Shown in pieces: positions 8,932-18,200 of a stretch of DNA of 64,000 bases. Position 1 is the first letter of the stretch; each line of letters begins with the position of its first letter. The stretch is taken from assembly GCF_008923365.1 (NCBI RefSeq), contig NZ_WBMR01000013.1, positions 1-64,000 on the forward strand, in the 5' to 3' direction. This DNA comes from Actinomadura montaniterrae (lineage in GTDB: Bacteria > Actinomycetota > Actinomycetes > Streptosporangiales > Streptosporangiaceae). The position numbers and the translations under genes are program-made. The notes beneath the pieces were generated by a model. It was not told the origin of the DNA. It saw only the letters and a program-made list of their open reading frames with translations, and did not search any database.

Positions 8932-10908
8932 CTAGTCCGGCGTCGGCGCGGGGTCGGCGGTGACCGAGCGGAGGAGCGGCCGGCTCAGCGCGCTCGCGCC
9001 CGCGATCCCGCCGAACCCGACCGCCACGAACGCGGCGAGCGTCACCGCACCGGACGCGCCGAACCCGACCGCGAACGGCGCGGCGAAGAACAGCCCGGTC
9101 GCCAGCGAGCCGCCGCCCATCACCACGAGCGGGATGAGCGTCTCCTGCCGCCGCGCCCGGTCCAGCACCCGCAGCGGCGTGCCCGCGAGGCGCAGCATCG
9201 CGTAGGCCTGCCGCCGGTCCAGCACCGCCGACGCGCCGGTGATGCCCGCGCTGGTGATCGCGATGAGGAACGACACGACCAGCACGGTGAGCGCGCCCGT
9301 CCGCAGGTCGGCCAGCAGCTGGTCCCTGCCCCGCTCCTCGTCGGCCGGGGTGGTGGCGACGTGGCCGGGGACGGTCCCGGCGAGCGCCGTCCGAGCCCGG
9401 TCGACGGCGCTGGCCCCGCCCCGCACGGTGACCGTCACCACGGCGGCGTCCGCCGACGGCCCCCCGGTGGACGGCGGCCTCACCGCGACACCCGCGTCGA
9501 TCCCGTCCAGCCTGCCCTTGACCTGCTCGGCGACGGCGGCGGCGCGCTCCGGCGGGACGCTCAGCTCCAGCCGGTCGGACGCCTTCGTCCCGGACGAGGC
9601 GCCGCCGAGCAGGGCGAGGAACCCGGCGACGAACCCGGTCAGCGCGACGCCCGCGACCGTCCGCCAGGCCGAGCGCGGGTCGTCGACCAGCCGGCGGCCG
9701 GCCAGCAGCCGCGCCGGGGTCCGGGCGAGGGCGACGGTGATCCGGCCGATCAGCGCGACCACCCACGGCCCGGCGAGGTTGATCGCGAGGAACGCCAGCA
9801 TGAGGAACACCAGCATGATCACCAGGCCGAGCCGGCCGAGGCCGGTCAGCCCGCCGCTCGCCCCGGCGAACGCGGCCATGACCGCGGCGAGCAGCAGCAC
9901 CCGGACCGCGCGCATCGCGGGCGGCGTCTCGCGGCGGGCGACGCCGAGCGGGCCGACCACGACGCGGCGCAGCCCGGCGACCGCGCTGGCGCCGACGAGG
10001 ACGGGCACCGCCGCGAGCACCGCCGCGACGACGGGCAGGCCCGGCCACAGGTCGGAGGCGTACCAGCCGCCGCCCGCGATCGTGATGCGGGTGAGCGCCG
10101 GGATCGCCGCCGCGTACAGGACGGTCCCGGCGAGCGCGCCCGCCGCCGCGGTGATCACGGCCTCCGCCGTGGTGATCGCGACGACCTGCCCGGGTGTGGC
10201 GCCGACCAGCCGCAGCGCCGCGAGCCGGCGGTCGCGGCGCGCGACCGTCAGCCGGGCGGCGGCGCCGCCGAACACCAGCAGCGGCACGGCCATCAGCACC
10301 GACGCGATCGCGACGAGCGCCTGGTAAACGCCGGCGAACGCGGCGGCACCGGTGGAGTACCGGGCGATCCGGGTGGGCGCGGCGGTGTTCTCCACGCCGG
10401 CGAGGCGGTCGCGGCCGGCCGTCATCGCGGGGTCGCCGGGAGCGCGGCCGACCACGGCGACGAGCTCGTCCGGGTGGATCAGCGCGTCCCGTCCGAGGGT
10501 CCCGGCGCGGGCGGGGAAGCGGGCGGCGAGCTGGCCGGACGGCAGGTCCTTCATCAGCCGGGCGAGCGCGGGCGAGGTCCACGTCTCGCCCGGGTTCGGG
10601 AAGCGCGGCATGCCGGGCGGCGCGGGCGCGCCCGGCTTCAGCGCCGCGAGGTCCACGACGGTGATCGGCTCGCCGCGGACGTGGTCGGTCGCGAGCGCCT
10701 CGATCATCACCGGGTCCGCGCCGGCCTTCCCGGGGTGCCGCCAGGCGTCGGCGCGGGCGCGCTGCGCGAAGGCGAGGTTGGCCGTCACCGCGAACAGCAG
10801 CAGCCCCGTGGAGACGGCGACCGCGGCGAGCGCGAGCGCCGCGCCGAGCAGGTTGCGGCGGCCCCCGCCGCGCAGCAACCGCCAGGTCAGGTCCAGGGTC
10901 GTGCCCAT
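8932..10908 (-). CDS. ABC exporter permease, FtsX/MacB type
   Basis: A 658-aa membrane protein with two FtsX-like permease domains. A first transmembrane helix (about 16-38) is followed by an extracellular region, then a three-helix bundle at about 200-320 (RRDRRLAALRLVGATPGQVV is the cytoplasmic coupling segment). Further helices lie at about 360-410 and 450, and a second FtsX block at 550-650 (DRRQAYAMLRLAGTPLRVLD). ATG 10908 overlaps the stop of the ATPase gene by one base (TGATG). With that ATPase it forms an exporter, plausibly for a peptide, lipid or antibiotic. The nearby two-component system suggests stress-responsive control. Confidence 0.85.
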   Translation of the reverse strand: MGTTLDLTWRLLRGGGRRNLLGAALALAAVAVSTGLLLFAVTANLAFAQRARADAWRHPGKAGADPVMIEALATDHVRGEPITVVDLAALKPGAPAPPGMPRFPNPGETWTSPALARLMKDLPSGQLAARFPARAGTLGRDALIHPDELVAVVGRAPGDPAMTAGRDRLAGVENTAAPTRIARYSTGAAAFAGVYQALVAIASVLMAVPLLVFGGAAARLTVARRDRRLAALRLVGATPGQVVAITTAEAVITAAAGALAGTVLYAAAIPALTRITIAGGGWYASDLWPGLPVVAAVLAAVPVLVGASAVAGLRRVVVGPLGVARRETPPAMRAVRVLLLAAVMAAFAGASGGLTGLGRLGLVIMLVFLMLAFLAINLAGPWVVALIGRITVALARTPARLLAGRRLVDDPRSAWRTVAGVALTGFVAGFLALLGGASSGTKASDRLELSVPPERAAAVAEQVKGRLDGIDAGVAVRPPSTGGPSADAAVVTVTVRGGASAVDRARTALAGTVPGHVATTPADEERGRDQLLADLRTGALTVLVVSFLIAITSAGITGASAVLDRRQAYAMLRLAGTPLRVLDRARRQETLIPLVVMGGGSLATGLFFAAPFAVGFGASGAVTLAAFVAVGFGGIAGASALSRPLLRSVTADPAPTPD

Positions 10909-11615
10909 CACGCGGCCCCGGGGACCGGCTGCTGGACGCGGCCGTCGCGGACCTGCACCGTCCGGTCGCACCAGCGCGCCACGGACGGGTCGTGCGTCAC
11001 CACGACCAGCGACGCGTCGTTGTGCCGGGTCGCCTCGGTCAGCAGCCGCATCGTCTCGTGCCCGGTGGCCTGGTCGAGCGCGCCGGTCGGCTCGTCGGCG
11101 AAGACGACCGCGGGACGCGGCGCCAGCGCGCGGGCGATCGCGACCCGCTGCGCCTGCCCGCCGGACAGCTCGCCCGGCCGGCGCCTCTCCATCCCGCCGA
11201 GCCCGAGCGGGCCGAACCAGGTCCGGGCGGCCTTGACGGCGTCCCGGCGCGGCGTCCCGTTCAGCATGAGCGGGAGCGCGACGTTCTCCTCGGCGGGCAG
11301 TTCGGGGAGCAGCTGCCCGAACTGGAACACGAACCCGAACCGGGTGCGGCGCAGCGTGCTGCGGCGGCGCTCGCCGAGCGCGTCGATCCGCTGGCCGAGC
11401 AGGTGCACCTCCCCCGCGTCCGGGCGCATGATCCCGGCGAGGCAGTGCAGCAGGGTGGACTTTCCGGAACCGCTGGGTCCCATGATCGCGACGGTCTCGG
11501 TGCGGCCGACGGCGAGGTCCACGCCGTCGAGCGCGACGGCGGCGCCGAACCGCTTGGCCAGGCCGCGGCCCGTCAGGACCGGTTCCGGTCCGGCGGAGGG
11601 AGACGGCCCGCTCAC
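10908..11615 (-). CDS. ABC exporter ATPase (LolD/MacB type)
   Basis: A 235-aa nucleotide-binding subunit: Walker A GPSGSGKST, Q-loop FQFGQLLPEL, signature LSGGQAQRVAIARAL, Walker B VVFADEPTGALD and H-loop THDP. The sequence type matches MacB/LolD-like exporters that pair with FtsX permeases. GTG 11615 has GGAGGG about 11 bp upstream and overlaps the upstream small membrane-protein gene by 4 bp (GTGA). Downstream, its stop overlaps the permease start. The three genes therefore form a translationally coupled operon. Confidence 0.92.
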   Translation of the reverse strand: MSGPSPSAGPEPVLTGRGLAKRFGAAVALDGVDLAVGRTETVAIMGPSGSGKSTLLHCLAGIMRPDAGEVHLLGQRIDALGERRRSTLRRTRFGFVFQFGQLLPELPAEENVALPLMLNGTPRRDAVKAARTWFGPLGLGGMERRRPGELSGGQAQRVAIARALAPRPAVVFADEPTGALDQATGHETMRLLTEATRHNDASLVVVTHDPSVARWCDRTVQVRDGRVQQPVPGAA

Positions 11616-11818
11616 GCCGCGGCCCTCCGCCGCTCCCCGGCGGACCGCAGCTCGACGACCTCGCCGGACGCCGGATCCGACCCGGCAGCGGGGTCCGACG
11701 GGCCTCGGGAGCGCCGGTCCCGGATCGACTCGGCGATCTCCCGGGCGGGCATCACCAGCCCGCCGTAGATCACGAAGACGGCGAACAGGACGAGGAGGGG
11801 CGTGTAGATCAGTTCCAT
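11612..11818 (-). CDS. 68-aa membrane protein leading the ABC operon
   Basis: A short protein with one clear transmembrane helix (about residues 5-25, ending at GGLVMPAREIAESI), then a charged, Pro/Ser/Ala-rich cytoplasmic tail. It is the first gene of the ABC operon. Its stop overlaps the ATPase GTG by 4 bp, which supports it being a translated gene rather than an antisense shadow. It lies 120 bp from the divergent kinase gene. It may be a small accessory subunit or regulator of the exporter. I do not recognise the family. Confidence 0.6.
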   Translation of the reverse strand: MELIYTPLLVLFAVFVIYGGLVMPAREIAESIRDRRSRGPSDPAAGSDPASGEVVELRSAGERRRAAA

Positions 11819-11924
11819 GCCCCCAGCGTGCGCGCGGCGGGCCCGCGCGCACATCGGGCACAGGTCCGGTCCGCGGTGCCCGGCCCTCGGCCGAACGGCC
11901 GATCCGGGAGTCCGCTCAGGGTCG

Positions 11925-11930
11925 TAACCT
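11925..11930 (+). promoter_or_regulatory. Probable -10 of histidine kinase gene
   Basis: TAACCT ends 8 bp before GTG 11939, with no ribosome-binding site, so a leaderless transcript is likely. The motif is identical to the -10-like hexamers before 6882 and 21359. Confidence 0.4.
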
Positions 11931-11938
11931 GCGTAATC

Positions 11939-13183
11939 GTGAGCGATACGGGAACGGGGCTGGACCGCGTCCACTCGGTGGGCGGATGCCTCATGCGCGT
12001 CGCGTACGGCGGTTTCGCCGCGCTGTACCTGCTGGCCGGGCTGATCGCCGTCCACCACGAGCTGCCGCAGGTGTGGCTGATCGGGTTCGCCGCCGCCGCG
12101 AACGCCGCGGCGCTCGCGCCCGCCCGCTGGCAGCTCCGCGCGGCGGTGGCCGCCGGGGCGCTGTCCCTGCTCGGCACCGCCTACGTCAGCGCCGCCGTCG
12201 AGCTGCACCAGAGCAACCCCGGCGTGTTCGCCGAGATCGGCGGGCTGCTCATCGTCATCGCCCGGACGGTCTGGAAGGCGCCCCGGGACCGGCTCGTGCC
12301 GCTGGCGGTGCTGCTCGGCGCGGCGGTGCTGGCCGTCCCGCTGCGCTGGTCGCCGGTGGCCGCGCTGGTGTTCACCGCGCCGCTCGGCATCACGGTCGCG
12401 GTCGCGCTCGGCGTCGGGCTGTACCTGCGCGCGGTCGACGCCCGCCGGGCCCGGTCCCTCGCGGCGGCGCGCCGCGACGAGCGCCTGGAGCTGGCCCGCG
12501 ACCTGCACGACTTCGTCGCCCACCACGTGACCGGCATCGTCGTCCAGGCGCAGGCGGCGCGGTTCGCGGCGCAGAGCGGCGCCGTGCAGTCGCCCGGGCA
12601 GCTCGACACCATGTTCGCCGGGATCGAGAAGGCGGGCACCGAGGCGCTGACGTCGATGCGGCAGATGGTCGGGCTGCTGCGGGACGCGCAGCACACCGGC
12701 GCCGCCGACGGCGAGGCGTTCGGCGCGGCGGGCACGACCGGCGGGACGGCGGGCGGGGCGGCCGGTGAGGCCGCGACCCGCCCCGTCGGCGACCTGACCC
12801 GGCTGCGCGACCTGGTCGCCGGGTTCACCGACCCGCCCGCCACCCTCACGCTCGCACCCGACCTCGGCCCGCTGCCGCCCGAGGTCGCCGCCTCGGTGCA
12901 CCGGGTGGTGCAGGAGTCGCTGACCAACGTCCGCAAGCACGCCGCGGACGCCGCGTCCGTCCGGGTCGCGGTCGAGCGGGCGGCCGGCGGGTCGGTCGAG
13001 GTCAGCGTCCGCGACGACGGCCAGGGCCGGGGCAGGCGGCTACCGTCCTCGGGCTTCGGCCTCGCCGGGCTGACCGAGCGGGTCGACGCCCTCGGCGGCC
13101 GCCTCCGCGCCGGCCCCCGCCCCGAAGGCGGCTGGGAGGTCGTGGCCGTGTTTGATTGCAGTGGCCTTGGCGTCAGGCGCTAG
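11939..13183 (+). CDS. Sensor histidine kinase, DesK/NarX type
   Basis: A 414-aa membrane kinase. About five or six hydrophobic helices fill residues 19-180. The dimerisation/phospho-acceptor region is LARDLHDFVAHHVTGIVVQA (HisKA_3, phosphorylated His in HDF). A Gly/Ala-rich linker follows, then an HATPase_c domain (VVQESLTNVRKHA as N-box, SVRDDGQG, GFGLAGLTERV). The C-terminal end after VVAVF is atypical and coincides with a nested inverted repeat. GTG 11939 follows a -10-like hexamer; an in-frame ATG at 11994 is an alternative. It pairs with the response regulator about 190 bp downstream and is divergent from an ABC exporter operon. Confidence 0.88.
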   Translation: MSDTGTGLDRVHSVGGCLMRVAYGGFAALYLLAGLIAVHHELPQVWLIGFAAAANAAALAPARWQLRAAVAAGALSLLGTAYVSAAVELHQSNPGVFAEIGGLLIVIARTVWKAPRDRLVPLAVLLGAAVLAVPLRWSPVAALVFTAPLGITVAVALGVGLYLRAVDARRARSLAAARRDERLELARDLHDFVAHHVTGIVVQAQAARFAAQSGAVQSPGQLDTMFAGIEKAGTEALTSMRQMVGLLRDAQHTGAADGEAFGAAGTTGGTAGGAAGEAATRPVGDLTRLRDLVAGFTDPPATLTLAPDLGPLPPEVAASVHRVVQESLTNVRKHAADAASVRVAVERAAGGSVEVSVRDDGQGRGRRLPSSGFGLAGLTERVDALGGRLRAGPRPEGGWEVVAVFDCSGLGVRR

Positions 13184-13208
13184 AGCGCCTTCCTACGGCG
13201 GCCACTGC
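13158..13208. repeat. Nested inverted repeat over the kinase stop codon
   Basis: Outer arms GCAGTGGCC / GGCCACTGC (13158-13166 and 13200-13208) enclose an inner hairpin AGGCGC-TAGA-GCGCCT (13175-13190) whose loop contains the kinase stop codon. It could attenuate transcription between the kinase and regulator genes or be the scar of a repeated element. The rest of the gap to 13367 holds no gene. Confidence 0.6.
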
Positions 13209-13367
13209 GTGCGATCACAGCATCGCTCCGGCTCGGCCCTGGGGGCCTCGCTGCGCGATCGGATTCTCGCAAGCTCGAATCCGGCTTCGCACGCGATCGC
13301 GACGGCCGGGTCGGCCGGGGGCCGGGGAACGACCGATGACTCGTCCGCTCCGAGGGCGATGCAAAAT

Positions 13368-14021
13368 ATGCTCATGACCATCCGGGTGCTGATCGCCGAT
13401 GACCAGGAGATGGTCCGGACCGGGTTCCGGATGATCGTCGACTCGCAGCCCGACATGGAGGTGGTCGGGGAGGCGGCCGACGGCGCGGAGGCGGTGGCGG
13501 CGGCCCGGCGGCTCCGTCCGGACGTGTGCCTGTTCGACATCCGGATGCCGAAGATGGACGGGCTGGAGGCGACGCGGCTCGTCGCGGGCCCGGACGTGGC
13601 GGACCCGCCGCGGGTGGTGATCGTCACGACGTTCGACATGGACGAGTACGTGTACGGGGCGCTGCGCGGCGGCGCGGTCGGGTTCCTGCTGAAGGACAGC
13701 GGTCCGGCGCTGCTGGTCGAGGCGGTGCGGGCGGCGGCGAACGGGGAGGCGCTGGTGTCGCCGTCGATCACCGTCCGGTTGCTGGAGCATCTGGCGCGCC
13801 CGCCCGCCGCGCCCGCGCCGCCCCGCGAGCAGCTGACGGACCGGGAGCTGGACGTGGTCCGGCTCGTCGCGCGGGGCCGCACGAACGAGGAGATCGCCGG
13901 GGAGCTGTTCGTGTCGCTGTCCACGGTGAAGACGCACCTCGGCAGCGTGCAGCGCAAGCTCGGGGCGCGGAACCGGGTCGAGGTCGCGGCGTGGGCGTGG
14001 GAGTCTGGCCTGATGGCCTAG
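13368..14021 (+). CDS. NarL/FixJ-family response regulator
   Basis: A 217-aa two-domain regulator. The receiver domain has the acidic pair in IADDQEM, the phosphorylated Asp in CLFDIRMPKMDG, TTFDMD and the conserved Lys in LLKDSGP. The C-terminal LuxR-type helix-turn-helix covers LTDRELDVVRLVARGRTNEE and LFVSLSTVKTHLGSVQRKLG. Starts at 13359, 13368 and 13374 are all in frame; I favour ATG 13368 because GAGGG lies 11 bp upstream. It is the cognate partner of the upstream kinase. The divergent ABC exporter operon is the obvious candidate target. Confidence 0.9.
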   Translation: MLMTIRVLIADDQEMVRTGFRMIVDSQPDMEVVGEAADGAEAVAAARRLRPDVCLFDIRMPKMDGLEATRLVAGPDVADPPRVVIVTTFDMDEYVYGALRGGAVGFLLKDSGPALLVEAVRAAANGEALVSPSITVRLLEHLARPPAAPAPPREQLTDRELDVVRLVARGRTNEEIAGELFVSLSTVKTHLGSVQRKLGARNRVEVAAWAWESGLMA

Positions 14022-14036
14022 CCGCGCCCGGACGGG

Positions 14037-14459
14037 ATGGACCGGGCGGGGCACGGCGCCGCGGGGCGCGCATCGGAGGAGCACGGGGGAAGGGCACTGG
14101 CACCGGAGTCGATCGACGGCATCCCCGTGACCGTGGTGGTCGTCTGGGTCCTGGGAGCCGCCGGGTGGGGGGTGGTCCTCGCGGGGCTGCGCCGCGGGCT
14201 GCGCGGCCGGGACCGGGGGCCGGCGCTGTTCGCGCACACCGCCACCCCGGCGGGCGTCGTCCTGATGTTCGCGGTGCTCGGATACGGGTCGCTGTACGCG
14301 ACGATCGCGCTGGCCGCGGAGTGGTGGTCGCTGGCGGCGGTGACGGGGTTCCGGCCCGCCCGGCTGGTGGCCGGTGGCGGCCTGCGGCGGCTGGCCGCGT
14401 GGCTGCTGCTGACCGCCGCCGTGACGTATGTGGCGGGACGCCTCGTCCTCGGCCGGTAG
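14037..14459 (+). CDS. Small integral membrane protein, unknown
   Basis: About 140 aa or fewer, with three hydrophobic segments (VTVVVVWVLGAAGWGVVLAG; GVVLMFAVLGYGSLYATIAL; LAAWLLLTAAVTYVAGRLVL). The family is not recognised. The start is uncertain: ATG 14037 has GGACGGG too close for a normal ribosome site, and internal GTG/CTG starts near 14100-14130 are possible. It begins only 15 bp after the response regulator and may be co-transcribed with the two-component system. Confidence 0.5.
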   Translation: MDRAGHGAAGRASEEHGGRALAPESIDGIPVTVVVVWVLGAAGWGVVLAGLRRGLRGRDRGPALFAHTATPAGVVLMFAVLGYGSLYATIALAAEWWSLAAVTGFRPARLVAGGGLRRLAAWLLLTAAVTYVAGRLVLGR

Positions 14460-14579
14460 CGGCGGGCCCCGCCTGAAGATCCCCTGGAAGACCGTGAACC
14501 CTTCGGGGGCCAACCCGGTCAAACCTACGTAGTATCCGAAGCAGCGAACGGTAAAAAAGGGGCCCTCGGAGGTGAAACC

Positions 14580-15257
14580 ATGCCGTGTGCGCTATGCGGC
14601 GACATCATCCCGTCCGAGGTCGCCCGGTGCCCGGCATGCGGGGCCTGGGCGCGGCGCCGCGACTTCCGCGCCGTCGGGGTGGCGGTGTTCATGCTGCTGG
14701 GCTTCGACGCGTTCGTCTCGCTCGGGTCGGGGATCAGCCTGCTGCGGATGGCGCGTCCGCTGCACGACGCGACCCACGACACCTATGACGCGTCCGTGAC
14801 GGACAAGGCCCTCGCGCCGTACCAGGACGTGTTCCTGATCGGCGCGATCATGGCGACGGTCACCGGGATGCTGTACCTGGCGTGGCTGTGGCGCGCGTAC
14901 GGGCAGTCGCCGGGGCCGCACCGCCACCACCGCGCGTGGGTGCTGCTCGGCTGGTTCTGCCCGGTGGTGAACCTGTGGCTGCCGCCGCGCATGGTGTACG
15001 AGGTGTGGGTCAACAGCGGCCGGTACCGGACGGCGGAACGGCAGGCGGCGGGCCTCGTCGTGGCCGGCTGGTGGGGGTGCGCGCTGGTCGGCCTGCTGCT
15101 CGCCCGGATGTTCGGCCACGGCAGCGTCGACACCCTCGCCGACGCCCGCTTCGACGTGCACGTGGGCGTTGCCGCGTCCGCGTTCCAGGCGCTCGCGGCC
15201 GCGCTGTGCATGGCCACCGTCTTCCAGATCACCCGCCTCCAGGTGGGGCGCGACTAG
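14580..15257 (+). CDS. DUF4328 membrane protein with N-terminal zinc ribbon
   Basis: A 225-aa protein. The N-terminal CxxC...CxxC (Cys 3, 6, 17, 20) looks like a small zinc ribbon. Four hydrophobic segments follow at about 30-55, 85-105, 122-135 and 160-180 plus one near the end. The conserved DUF4328 core GWFCPVVNLWLPPRMVYEVW is present. ATG 14580 has CGGAGG 7 bp upstream. The function of the family is unknown. The stop overlaps the end of the convergent polymerase gene by 4 bp. The 120 bp upstream carries no gene and probably the promoter. Confidence 0.85.
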   Translation: MPCALCGDIIPSEVARCPACGAWARRRDFRAVGVAVFMLLGFDAFVSLGSGISLLRMARPLHDATHDTYDASVTDKALAPYQDVFLIGAIMATVTGMLYLAWLWRAYGQSPGPHRHHRAWVLLGWFCPVVNLWLPPRMVYEVWVNSGRYRTAERQAAGLVVAGWWGCALVGLLLARMFGHGSVDTLADARFDVHVGVAASAFQALAAALCMATVFQITRLQVGRD

Positions 15258-18200
15258 TTCGGGGACGGTCCGGACGATCCTCCGCTGGTGTGCCAGAGCG
15301 GCGCGCGCGGGGGCCGTTTGACGGCGGGTCCGGCGTGGCCGATGTCGGAATACGGGGACATCGCGAAACCGGTCGGCTGGACGACGCGGCGCCCGACCGG
15401 CCGGGCCTGCGGTCCGCGCCGGGCCATCGCGGTGCGGACGGCGTCCATGCCGCCGTGCCGCCATTCCTCGTAGAGGGTGTTCAGGTCCCAGCAGGCGGTC
15501 GCGGTGATGGAGACGGCGCGGGCCCCGGCGTGCCGGACGCGGCCCCGGACGACCAGCAGCCACGAGCCGAACACGGTCGCGGCGCAGCGCTCCTGCACCG
15601 ACTCGAAGAACGCCAGGTCGACGGGGCCGGTGGAGTCGTCGAGCGTGGCGAAGATGACGCGCTGCCCGGACCGCACCGCCGGGGTCTGCGTCGCGACCTT
15701 CACCCCCGCGACCAGCACGTCGGATCCGGTGGGACGGCCCGGCAGGGCGGCGGCGCGGACGATCCCGAGGGCGTCGAGGAGCCCGTCGTAGAAGCCGAGG
15801 ACGTGTCGGCTGACGTCCATGCCGAGGACGTCCAGCTCGGCCTCGACGATCTCGGCGGGCGTCATCGGCGGCAGCTCGCCGAGCGGGACGGGTTCGGCGA
15901 GGCCGACCTCGACGCCGGACAGGTCGCCGTCGCCGTCCTCGTGGCCGAGCGGCAGCTGCCCCTCGACCACGGCGGGACCGGGGCGGCGGGCGGTGACGCG
16001 GTCGAGGGCGCCGACGCGGCAGAGCAGGTCGCGGCGCGGCACCGGCGCGCCGCCGGGACCGCCCGGGTACAGCGCGTCGAACGCCCCGGCGAGGACGAGC
16101 CGCTCGGCGGTCGGCCGCGAGACGCGGGCGCGGCGCCAGAAGTCGGTCAGCGACGCGTACGGCCGGGCGCCGACGATCGCGCCGACCTCGGCGTCGCTGA
16201 TGCCCCTGACCTCGTTCAGCGCGACGCGGATCCCGGTGGGGCCGCCCTCGGAGACGGGTTCGGCGTGCCAGTCCGGCGCGGACCGGTTGACGTCCAGCGG
16301 CAGGATCGGGACGCCGAAGTGCCGCGCGTCGTCCAGGATGACCCGCTTGGGGTACATGCCGGGGTCGTGGGTGAGGACGCCGGCGTAGAACGCGGCGGTG
16401 TGGTGCCGTTTCAGCCAGGCGGACTGGTAGGTCGGCAGCGCGAACGACGCGGCGTGCGCCTTGCAGAACCCGAACGCGCCGAACGCGGTGAGCGTCCGCC
16501 AGACGCGTTCGACGGTCGGCTCGTCGTAGCCGCGCGCGAGGGCCTTCTCGCGGAACCAGGCGCCGATGACGGCCTGGCCGCGCTCGTGGTTCAGGCTGCG
16601 CCGCGCCGCCTCCGCCGTCGACAGGCCGCAGCCGGTCATGACGTCGAGGACGCGCAGCACCTGCTCGTGGAACACGACGACGCCGAGGCTCTCGCGCAGC
16701 ACCGGTTCGAGGTCGGGATGCGGGTAGCCGGGTTCGCGGATGCCGGCGCGGGCGTCCAGGAACGGCGACACCATGTCGGAGTTGACCGGCCCGGGGCGGA
16801 ACAGGGAGATGTCGATGACGAGGTCGTCGAGGTCCCACGGCTGGAGCCGGCCGATCAGCTCGCGCTGGCCGGGCGACTCGATCTGGAAGCAGCCGAGCGT
16901 GCGGGACGTGCGGATCAGCGCGTAGGTGTCGGGGTCGTCGCGCGGGACGGCCTCCAGGTCGATCTCCTCCCCGGTGGTCCGGGCGACCTCGGCGACCGCG
17001 TGCGCCATCGCGGACTGCATCCGCACGCCGATGACGTCGAGTTTCAGCAGGCCCATCGCCTCGACGTCGTCCTTGTCGAACTGGCTCATCGGGAACCCGA
17101 GCGCGCTCTGCTCGACCGGCACGCGGTCACGGAGCGTCGCGTTGGACAGCAGCACGCCGCACGGGTGCATCGCGATGTGCCGGGGCAGGCCGTCGAGGCG
17201 CTCGGCGATGCGGAACAGCACGTCCAGACGGCCCTGCGACAGGTTGCTCTGCCGCAGTTCCGGCAGGTCCCGCAGCGCGGCGCCGATCTGGCTCGCGCGG
17301 ATGTGCGGGAACGCCTTGGCGATCGCGTCGATCTCCTGCGGCGGCAGCCCGACGGCGTTGCCGACGTCGCGGATCGCGCTGCGCGCCCGGTAGGTCTCCA
17401 TCATCGACACGCACGCGGTGCCGTCGGCGCCGTACCGGTCGAACAGCGCCTCGTACGCCTCCAGCCGCCGCGCCGACTCGACGTCGAGGTCGATGTCGGG
17501 CAGGCCCTCGCGGCTGTCGGCGAGGAACCGCTCCATGACGAGGTCGTGCCGGAGCGGGTCGAGGTCGCCGATGCCGAGCAGGTAGTTGACCAGGCTGCCC
17601 GCACCGGAGCCGCGGATCGCGCAGCGGATGCCGCGCGACCGGATCAGCGCGGCGGCGTCGGCGACCGTGAGGAAGTACGAGGCGAGCCCCTTGCGGGCGA
17701 TCACGCCCAGCTCGTCGGCGAGCCGCGCCTCCGCGCGCCGCGACCCGGCGAGCCCGCGCCGGGCCATCCCCTCCGCACAGCGGGCGGTGAGCCGCGCGTG
17801 CGGATCACCGGTCACCTCGGGCAGGTGCACCGCGTCCATCCGCAGGTCGCGGCCCGGATCGAGGACGCACCGCTCCGACAGGCGCCGGGTCTCGGCGAGC
17901 AGCGCCTCGGCCTCGTCCGGGCCGCAGGCCAGCTCCGCGACGCGCCGCATCTGCGGCACCGACTTCAGGTAGGCGTGCCCGGTGCGGTCGTCGAGGTGCC
18001 GGCGGTCCAGCGGGACGAGCCGCCGCGTCACGTCCAGCACCTGCGCCACCGGATGATCGGCCGGCTCCAGGTACCGGACGGCGTTGCCGAGCACCGCGGG
18101 CACCCCGGACTCCCGGGCGAGCGCGAGCATCCGCGCCGCCCGGTGCCCGTCGCCCACGTCGTGGTGGTCCACGATCTCGATCACCGTCTCGGCGGTCTCC

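Noticed and set aside
8869-12768. A 1299-codon open frame on the plus strand
   Set aside because: Its product is Arg/Pro/Ala-rich low-complexity sequence antisense to the ABC exporter genes, which have clear domains; a GC-rich shadow.
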